From positions 1-8,919 of the forward strand of contig DAONSQ010000025.1 in assembly GCA_035411265.1 (NCBI GenBank): a stretch of 8,919 nucleotides of DNA. The letters run 5' to 3'. The position numbers were made by a program, and so were the translations under genes. Every line of letters begins with the position of its first letter. Within the stretch, counting starts at the first letter, position 1. Below are positions 3,898 through 8,919 of the stretch, piece after piece. Source of the stretch: UBA1359 sp035411265. GTDB taxonomy: Bacteria > Patescibacteriota > Patescibacteriia > Patescibacteriales > Patescibacteriaceae. The notes below the pieces were generated by a model. That model made no database searches. It was not told the origin of the DNA and worked only from the letters and a program-made list of their open reading frames with translations.

Positions 3898-5283
3898 CTA
3901 TCTCATCATAACATTGACCTGGTTATCGACCAAATCTTTAACCAAGGGGATTATTATTTGCTTTTGATAGTAATTATCAACCTGATTGATAACCGGAAAC
4001 ATTAAGGCTGGCACAAAAAGTTCATAACTTTGGTTAGTCTTATTATCATAATTATAAATTCGCGCCAAAATGTTTTTAGGACTACCTAAAATAACTTCAA
4101 CTTCTTTAGCTTCCGGTGCTTCATAGCCAAACTCCACTGACCTAGCCAAGGCTTCTTTGATTTTTTGCCCGTCAGTTTCTAATTCATAATTTGATTTTTC
4201 TAAATTCAAAGAAAAATTACCGCTCACACTGCTCACCGAATGCCGGCCCAAATCAACTTCCACCGTCAATCCATCAACTCCGCCTCCATTACTATAAACG
4301 AAATCCTTATTAACAATTAACGGAAAAACTACCGTTACTGACTCCGGGCTATAATCATTTCGACCAGCTTGATAATCAGCAATAGCTAGCTTAGAAGCTT
4401 CAGCTAATTGCGGCTGGCCATAAGAGCTTAAATTAATCTTATACTGTTTAGCAAAATCTTGGGCAATTTTAATAATTGTTTCCCTACCTGGTAAATCTTT
4501 CTTTTTTACAGCATCATCAGCTTGTGGCCACTTTTCCCAATTTTGATAAATAGAAAAACTATTATTTTCTAGATTAACTGAAAAAACGTAACCATCTGGT
4601 CGATCTTCCTTGAAAGAAAAATTATCCAGTTTAACTTCGGTAAATTTTTTCAAATCAATAAAACCAAGGTTTAACTTTTGAATCTGTTTAGCCAACTCTT
4701 TGCCTGATTGTTTCTGATTGTTCTTGCGGTAGACCGACCCCTGGCTATCTGTCAATTTAATTTCTTCACCCTGGTAAACCATCTTGTATCTTATCGGGTT
4801 TTCTGGAATCATCATCTTTTGATCAACGGCTAGCTTATTCGATACACCTCCTGGTGGTATAGTATTTACTGACACCCCTCTTGCCGCCGCTATATTACCA
4901 GTATTATTTATTAACATTTCTTCCTGATTACCGCCACTAATCTTCCCAAAATAACTATCGGATAACTCGGTAATAGTAACTCGACTTAAAAACTTATCTT
5001 CTATAATTAATCCTTGCTTCTGCCAAGCAATCAAAAGTAACAATGAAAATACGCCAGCTAAAGCCAAGGTCGGCCAAACAAACTTTTTTACCACAAATCT
5101 AGGCTGTTCACTTATTTTATCCGCCAATCGACCTCTTAATTCCAAGAAGAAATCAGGGCTTAGGTCGACTTGTGGCCTTTCTTTTAGCATTAAAGTAACG
5201 ATTTGTCTTATTTCAGATGATCTACTTTTTAGTTCTGGCTCGACAGCGAATAAATCTTCTAAAATTTGATCTATTTTTTCCAT
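3898..5283 (-). CDS. Single-pass membrane protein, probable anti-sigma factor (461 aa)
   Basis: Probably the membrane anti-sigma factor of the sigma gene just upstream: its ATG (5281-5283) is six bases after the sigma stop codon, the classic order. Residues 1-66 are a cytoplasmic helical region (MEKIDQILEDLFAVEPELKS, then a segment with LSPDFFLELRGRL), residues 67-87 a membrane helix (VWPTLALAGVFSLLLLIAW), and residues 88-461 a large extracytoplasmic region rich in Asn, Tyr and beta-type patterns, with two parts containing PDGYVFSVNLENNSF and PESVTVVFPLIVNKDFVY. The N-terminal region has no Cys or His, so it is not a zinc (ZAS) anti-sigma domain. The ectodomain is far larger than in most anti-sigma factors and may be the sensor. 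No clear terminator follows on this strand. The role is inferred from context and topology, not from a recognised domain. Confidence 0.7.
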   Translation of the reverse strand: MEKIDQILEDLFAVEPELKSRSSEIRQIVTLMLKERPQVDLSPDFFLELRGRLADKISEQPRFVVKKFVWPTLALAGVFSLLLLIAWQKQGLIIEDKFLSRVTITELSDSYFGKISGGNQEEMLINNTGNIAAARGVSVNTIPPGGVSNKLAVDQKMMIPENPIRYKMVYQGEEIKLTDSQGSVYRKNNQKQSGKELAKQIQKLNLGFIDLKKFTEVKLDNFSFKEDRPDGYVFSVNLENNSFSIYQNWEKWPQADDAVKKKDLPGRETIIKIAQDFAKQYKINLSSYGQPQLAEASKLAIADYQAGRNDYSPESVTVVFPLIVNKDFVYSNGGGVDGLTVEVDLGRHSVSSVSGNFSLNLEKSNYELETDGQKIKEALARSVEFGYEAPEAKEVEVILGSPKNILARIYNYDNKTNQSYELFVPALMFPVINQVDNYYQKQIIIPLVKDLVDNQVNVMMR

Positions 5284-5289
5284 ATTAGC

Positions 5290-5817
5290 TTACTTTATAA
5301 TTATTAAACCGATAATTAAAGCCAAAAAATCTTTTTCTGGCAAATGGCTGCGCAGCGCCTTAAGTGACCTTAGGCAAATCATCTTGACTGCAGCCTCGCT
5401 TTGACCAACTGACTCGGCAATTTCTTTGTAACTTAACTCATCCCATAATCTCATCATGACAATCTGCCTTTGCTTACTAGACAAATACCCCATAGCCGTC
5501 TTAATCTTTTCTAAAGACTCGCGATTAGCTACCTCAGTTAATGGATTAATAGGTCCAGCTAGGTCAAAAACGGTTTCAATATCATCATTATTTTTATTAG
5601 TTCGGTAATGATCGATAATCCGATTGCGAGCAATCATAAAAATCCAAGCTCCCGATACTTTTTCCTCGCCAGGCCACTTTTTGAGAGCCTTAATAAATAT
5701 TTCACTCGTCAAATCTTCGGCTATTTCTCGCGATAAAACTCGACGATAAACAAAACCGTAAACTTTTTGGAAATATTGATCATAATATTTCAAGAATTCA
5801 GACTGTCCGCTCTCCAT
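5290..5817 (-). CDS. ECF-type (group 4) sigma-70 family RNA polymerase sigma factor (175 aa)
   Basis: Directs RNA polymerase to a stress or envelope regulon. Region 2 covers about residues 8-75, with AEDLTSEIFIKALKKW at 33-48 and the DNA-melting and -10-binding stretch AWIFMIARNRIIDHYR at 57-72. A linker follows, then region 4 at about 105-158 with LSSKQRQIVMMRLWDELSY and the helix-turn-helix KEIAESVGQSEAAVKMICLRSLKALR. There is no region 1 or 3, and the length fits the ECF class. The chain ends in an unusual hydrophobic tail FLALIIGLIIIK (164-175). It is the first gene of a two-gene operon with the putative anti-sigma factor. No Shine-Dalgarno site precedes the ATG at 5815-5817. A TGTTAC-16-CGTT element upstream resembles ECF promoters and suggests that it activates its own operon. 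Confidence 0.93.
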   Translation of the reverse strand: MESGQSEFLKYYDQYFQKVYGFVYRRVLSREIAEDLTSEIFIKALKKWPGEEKVSGAWIFMIARNRIIDHYRTNKNNDDIETVFDLAGPINPLTEVANRESLEKIKTAMGYLSSKQRQIVMMRLWDELSYKEIAESVGQSEAAVKMICLRSLKALRSHLPEKDFLALIIGLIIIK

Positions 5818-5853
5818 ATTTTCGAAAATTATTTTTGTTTTATAGCTATATAA

Positions 5854-5884
5854 ATTATAACGAAAATCTCGAAAAAAAGTAACA
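5854..5884 (-). promoter_or_regulatory. Promoter region of the sigma/anti-sigma operon, ECF-like
   Basis: On the minus strand TGTTAC (plus 5879-5884), 16 bases and CGTT (plus 5859-5862) resemble ECF promoters such as TGAAAC-16-CGTA of Bacillus SigW. A perfect TATAAT (plus 5854-5859) lies at the same place but has no good -35 partner. Either housekeeping or self-activated transcription is possible. A 10-bp palindrome TATAGCTATA (5841-5850) lies near the start point. Confidence 0.45.
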
Positions 5885-5909
5885 CTAACCAGTCTTTTTT
5901 ATAAATCTT

Positions 5910-5940
5910 ACCAGCTACCTTGCATTAAAAGGTAGCTGGT
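5910..5940. promoter_or_regulatory. Inverted repeat, probable PadR operator
   Basis: ACCAGCTACCTT (5910-5921) and AAGGTAGCTGGT (5929-5940) form a perfect 12-bp inverted repeat with a 7-bp centre. No T-run follows on either strand, so it is not a terminator. It covers the -35 region and most of the spacer of the padR promoter, ideal for a dimeric repressor. The neighbouring PadR protein is the obvious candidate for autoregulation. Confidence 0.7.
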
Positions 5941-5948
5941 GCTATACT
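5920..5948 (+). promoter_or_regulatory. Promoter of the padR-pspC operon
   Basis: Weak -35 TTGCAT (5920-5925), a 17-bp spacer and TATACT (5943-5948) preceded by TGC, an extended -10 element. Transcription would start near 5955, leaving a leader of about 15 nt. The inverted repeat overlaps it. Confidence 0.65.
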
Positions 5949-5969
5949 AGTTTTGTTAACTTAAAAATT

Positions 5970-6314
5970 ATGGAAAAAAACGATTTTCAAAAAACTCTTG
6001 ATAACGCTGAAGCCCAGATGCGGAAAGGCGTTCTCGAGTTTGCTATCCTTTTAGTTATTGCTCGGGGCAAAACCTACGCTAATGAAATTATTGCCAATTT
6101 ACAGAAATCTCATTTAGCAGTTGTCGAAGGAACTATCTATCCACTGCTTTCCCGTCTTAAAAACGCTAAACTGCTCGATTATTCCTGGGAAGAATCAAAG
6201 GCTGGGCCACCTAGAAAATATTATTCAATTACCGCTCAAGGCAAAAAATTCTTGAGCAGCTATGAAAAACAATGGCAGGCCCTAACTAAATCAATTGATA
6301 GCTTAAAGAAATAA
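5970..6314 (+). CDS. PadR-family transcriptional regulator (114 aa)
   Basis: A winged helix-turn-helix repressor of the short PadR type. Residues 17-95 hold the family pattern: RKGVLEFAILLVIARGKTYA (18-37), the helix EIIANLQ, the recognition helix EGTIYPLLSRLKNAKLL (53-69), the wing with AGPPRKYYSITAQGKKFL (78-95), then a C-terminal dimerisation helix. The length is normal for the family. It is the first gene of a two-gene unit with the PspC-domain protein 18 bp downstream, an arrangement seen elsewhere in which PadR controls a membrane or envelope protein. The short leader has no Shine-Dalgarno site. An inverted repeat over its promoter is the likely binding site. Its ligand, if any, cannot be read from the sequence. 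Confidence 0.95.
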   Translation: MEKNDFQKTLDNAEAQMRKGVLEFAILLVIARGKTYANEIIANLQKSHLAVVEGTIYPLLSRLKNAKLLDYSWEESKAGPPRKYYSITAQGKKFLSSYEKQWQALTKSIDSLKK

Positions 6315-6332
6315 ACCAATTAATTTAAAAAT

Positions 6333-8303
6333 ATGGATAAGACAACCTCAATTAATCTCGGCGGTCTGAACTTCATGATTGAAGAATCAGCCCACGAAAA
6401 ACTGGTCGATTACCTTAAGACCGTTAAAAAACATCTTGGCAAAGATATCGATCAAGAAGAAGTTATGGCCGACATTGAATCTAGTATGGCCGAAAAATTA
6501 AAAAGTAGCCTCACCTCTTATAAAGAGGTTATAACTAACAAAGATATTGAAGCCTTAATCTCAGTTATGGGCACAGCTGAAGATTTCAACCGTGAAGTCG
6601 GGCCCGAAGAAGAAAACACTCCATCCAAAGACGAAGACGAACCAGCTGGCATTAAACGAAAACTTTATCGTGATACCGACAATGCTATCATTAGCGGTGT
6701 CAGTGCTGGGTTAGCGGCTTATTTTGACATTGACCCGATTGTCTTTCGCTTACTCTTTGTCGCTCTTATTTTTGCCAATGGTTTTGGACTCCTAGCTTAT
6801 TTAATCTTCTGGATTGCCATGCCCGAGGCTAAAACTGCTAGCCAGAAATTAGAAATGCATGGACAGGCACCAACCATTGCCTCGCTAGAAAAACTTTCTA
6901 AATTCGGCAAAGATTTAAAAGCAAATAGCCGAAAGCATTGGCGGCAATTATCAGCTTTCGGCAAAATTTTCTACTTACCTTTCATGTTACTCGGGCGACT
7001 TTGGGAAGGTTTTAAAAAATTATGGTCAAAAATTTGGCCGATAATCCGTTTTACTTTTGGCTTATTCTTAATTGGCGGAACCTTTATTAGCTTGATTGCT
7101 GTTGGCACTGGCAGCCTATATCTACTCTTGCAAACCTACTCTGACTATCGGATTTCCTTTATTCCTATAGCTGACTTGATCAGTACTATTCCTTTTTCGT
7201 TAATAGTCACCAGTGCTTTCTTGGCCCTCGCTATCCCGATCATATTACTACTTCTAGCTGGTATCAGCATTGTCCGTCGCAAAAATAGTTTATCCTTTAC
7301 CATGGCCGCCATTTTAATCGCTATTTGGATGGTTGCCACGATTGCCGGCTCAGCTTTAGCCCTAAACTACATTCCCGAAATCGTTAACCGAGTCAACAAC
7401 TATCCAGCGGTACAAAATACTTCTATTAAAATCAACGGTAACGAGGCGCAAGAGTTATCAGCTGACGGCAATATCCAAATCTTTGTCGATCCCAATAGTA
7501 ATCAAACAGCCATTTTAGAAGGTCGCTTAGTTGATTTGGAAAGCATTGAAACAAAATACGAAAATAATCACTTAAGTTTAGTGAAAAAAAATATCCCTGA
7601 ACAAAAATGCCTAGACTGTGTTAGGCAAAGTGTTACTTTAAAAATTAGCGGAAAAAACCTAAACAAAATAACTGCCATCGATGGCGCCTATATCAACCTT
7701 AAAAATATTAACCAGCCAACTTTAGAAGTTAATAGTTCCAATGGTTCTTATATTGACCTAACCGGTCAGATTGGCAATTTGAAATTAACAGCTAATCAAG
7801 CCAACATTGTCGCCAACAGCGCCTCCAGTGAGTTAATTGATGCTTCTATTTTAGCTAGCGATTCTGAAATAGTCTTGGCTGGCCAAACTAAAAAGCTAGT
7901 TATCCATAGCTCTAATACTGATAAATACACTTCGATTATCGCTAATAAACTATCTAGCCAAGAAGTTGAATTATCATTAGATTCACCCCTAACTATTATT
8001 AGCGGTCAATCAGAAACTATTAATTTTAGCAAAGATTCAGCTGGTATTTTATTTCATCAAAATAGTAAGCTTAATAATAATTCTAAAACTTGGTTGATCA
8101 GCAACTATCAGCCGCTTGATTCTTTTGAATATTCTCGCCAATTAGAAAAAACCAACAACCATGATTATCAAAAATCAATAACCTACAAAATTATAGGTAA
8201 CGAAGAAGAAAGCTATCTAATTAAGAAAGACACCTTAACCCCTGATGAGCTAGAAAGGATGTCAATCCGTTTTTCCAGCGCCCTTAATTTAGATCGTTAC
8301 TAA
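6333..8303 (+). CDS. PspC-domain membrane protein with putative GIN-like ectodomain (656 aa)
   Basis: Residues 1-90 are a soluble N-terminal module (INLGGLNFMIEESAHEKLVD, then EEVMADIESSMAEKL) of the kind that precedes PspC domains in Bacteroidetes-like proteins. Residues 106-165 are a PspC domain: KRKLYRDTDNAIISGVSAGL (108-127) and AAYFDIDPIVFRLLFVALIF (128-147), then the membrane helix. Three further membrane segments lie at about 238-267, 285-313 and 322-347. Residues 360-600 are a repetitive Asn/Ser/Ile/Leu-rich beta region (ITAIDGAYINLKNINQP, NGSYIDLTGQIGNLKLTA) resembling the putative auto-transporter adhesin head GIN domain (DUF2807). One CLDC pair (Cys 426 and 429) could form a disulphide. 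It is probably an envelope-stress sensor or stabiliser in the cytoplasmic membrane, co-transcribed with PadR. A strong terminator follows. PspC is secure; the GIN-like assignment is less so. Confidence 0.9.
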   Translation: MDKTTSINLGGLNFMIEESAHEKLVDYLKTVKKHLGKDIDQEEVMADIESSMAEKLKSSLTSYKEVITNKDIEALISVMGTAEDFNREVGPEEENTPSKDEDEPAGIKRKLYRDTDNAIISGVSAGLAAYFDIDPIVFRLLFVALIFANGFGLLAYLIFWIAMPEAKTASQKLEMHGQAPTIASLEKLSKFGKDLKANSRKHWRQLSAFGKIFYLPFMLLGRLWEGFKKLWSKIWPIIRFTFGLFLIGGTFISLIAVGTGSLYLLLQTYSDYRISFIPIADLISTIPFSLIVTSAFLALAIPIILLLLAGISIVRRKNSLSFTMAAILIAIWMVATIAGSALALNYIPEIVNRVNNYPAVQNTSIKINGNEAQELSADGNIQIFVDPNSNQTAILEGRLVDLESIETKYENNHLSLVKKNIPEQKCLDCVRQSVTLKISGKNLNKITAIDGAYINLKNINQPTLEVNSSNGSYIDLTGQIGNLKLTANQANIVANSASSELIDASILASDSEIVLAGQTKKLVIHSSNTDKYTSIIANKLSSQEVELSLDSPLTIISGQSETINFSKDSAGILFHQNSKLNNNSKTWLISNYQPLDSFEYSRQLEKTNNHDYQKSITYKIIGNEEESYLIKKDTLTPDELERMSIRFSSALNLDRY

Positions 8304-8324
8304 AACCTACTCCGAAACTAAATC

Positions 8325-8351
8325 AAAAAATCGCTTAACCAGCGATTTTTT
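8325..8351 (+). terminator. Terminator after the padR-pspC operon
   Basis: AAAAAATCGCT (8325-8335) pairs with AGCGATTTTTT (8341-8351), an 11-bp stem with loop TAACC ending in a run of six T. It lies 21 bp after the stop codon and separates the operon from the YibE/F gene. Confidence 0.88.
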
Positions 8352-8359
8352 GTTATAAT
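8351..8359 (+). promoter_or_regulatory. Extended -10 promoter of the YibE/F gene
   Basis: TGTTATAAT: a perfect -10 box (8354-8359) preceded by TGT. No good -35 box is seen at the right distance because that position falls in the terminator stem. The start of transcription would be near 8366, about 10 bases before ATG 8377. Confidence 0.45.
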
Positions 8360-8376
8360 GCCAGAAAAGTAAACTT

Positions 8377-8919
8377 ATGAAAAAAATCATTGCCATTCTT
8401 GCTATTTCCTTGTTCTTAATGGGTCTACCTCAATTACTACTGGCTCAAAATATCGATACTGTTAATACCTCCAATCACCCAGTTGATGAACTCTTTACTG
8501 CTGAAGTAATTAAAATAATTGAAGAAAAAGAAGTTACCCGTGAAAACGGCAGCACTTTTTACCAGCAAAACCTGGAATTAAAAGGCCTAGAACATAATTG
8601 GAAAGATAAAACTATCACCTATCAAGGCATCTCTGAAATGGATCTTATTGGCCTTAGCCGCTTTGAAGTTGGCGACAAGGTAATGGTTCAAAAGAGCTCC
8701 GCTCCTGACAGTGAAGACCAATTCTTCATTACTGATTATGTTCGTAAAACCAGTCTTTACTGGTTAATTATCCTTTTTGTTATCATCATCTTGATTATCG
8801 GAAAAAAGAAAGGCTTCAAATCATTAATCGGCTTAATAATCAGCTTCTTAATTATTATTAAGTTAATGTTGCCGCAGATTTTAGCCGGTAGAAACCCCAT
8901 ATTAGTTGGCATTATCGGC
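8377..8919 (+). CDS. YibE/F family membrane protein (partial, N-terminal 181 aa)
   Basis: The frame is open to the right edge, so the gene is cut by the window; full-length family members have further membrane helices. Residues 1-23 are a signal peptide (KK followed by a hydrophobic core and LLLA, with probable cleavage before Gln24). Residues 24-125 form an exported domain with a small beta-barrel look (ELFTAEVIKIIEE, RFEVGDKVMVQ). Membrane helices follow at about residues 128-146 (LYWLIILFVIIILII) and 151-170 (SLIGLIISFLIIIKLML), then the start of a third. The order exported domain, DYVR, hydrophobic helix, GxKKGFKSLIGL-like loop and LPxxLAGxNP is typical of the YibE/F family, whose function is not established. 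It starts at ATG 8377-8379 without a clear Shine-Dalgarno site. Confidence 0.88.
   Translation, partial: MKKIIAILAISLFLMGLPQLLLAQNIDTVNTSNHPVDELFTAEVIKIIEEKEVTRENGSTFYQQNLELKGLEHNWKDKTITYQGISEMDLIGLSRFEVGDKVMVQKSSAPDSEDQFFITDYVRKTSLYWLIILFVIIILIIGKKKGFKSLIGLIISFLIIIKLMLPQILAGRNPILVGIIG

Noticed and set aside
5910..5940. Inverted repeat as a terminator for either divergent operon
   Set aside because: No T-run after the stem on either strand, and both operons point away from it.
7145..7339. Minus-strand open frame of 64 codons
   Set aside because: Antisense to the membrane segments of the PspC-domain gene; no supporting signals.

Overview
The window is about 8.9 kb of AT-rich bacterial DNA. 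Several traits suggest a member of the Patescibacteria (CPR) or a similar small-genome lineage: many short hypothetical genes, mostly absent Shine-Dalgarno sites, a tRNA without encoded CCA, and a tandem pair of C-terminally variable proteins of a kind I associate with that group. This assignment is inference; there is no marker gene here that settles it.

Layout. (1) 1-68 is the C-terminal tail of a plus-strand gene, closed by a terminator at 75-103. (2) 79-1991 is a tight minus-strand operon of four small, charged, probably cytoplasmic proteins of unknown function; two of them, and perhaps a third, share a related C-terminal domain. Its promoter (2021-2049) overlaps the divergent promoter of (3), tRNA-Ser(UGA), at 2082-2168, which ends in a strong terminator. 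(4) 2245-3871 is the most unusual part: two tandem copies of a cassette made of promoter, long leader, strong Shine-Dalgarno site with GTG start, 170/171-residue protein, hairpin terminator and conserved 3' tail. The proteins are 80% identical over residues 1-125. They then diverge abruptly in a segment of about 35 residues before an identical GFAFVVSH end. The DNA around the start codon and the 86-nt tail are almost identical. (5) 3898-5817 (minus) is an ECF sigma factor followed by a single-pass membrane protein, probably its anti-sigma factor. (6) 5970-8303 (plus, divergent) is a PadR repressor followed by a PspC-domain membrane protein with a putative GIN-like beta-rich ectodomain; a 12-bp inverted repeat overlaps its promoter. 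(7) 8377 to the end is the N-terminal part of a YibE/F-family membrane protein with a signal peptide.

How it fits together. Regions 5 and 6 look like two divergent envelope-sensing units sharing a 152-bp control region, one activated by a sigma factor and one probably repressed by PadR. Region 4 looks like a target-protein family of a diversification process. In the variable segment most substitutions hit codon positions 1 and 2 and about 80% of codons end in C or T, while the rest of the gene shows many silent changes. This resembles the targets of diversity-generating retroelements, but no reverse transcriptase or template repeat is present in the window, so that mechanism remains a hypothesis.
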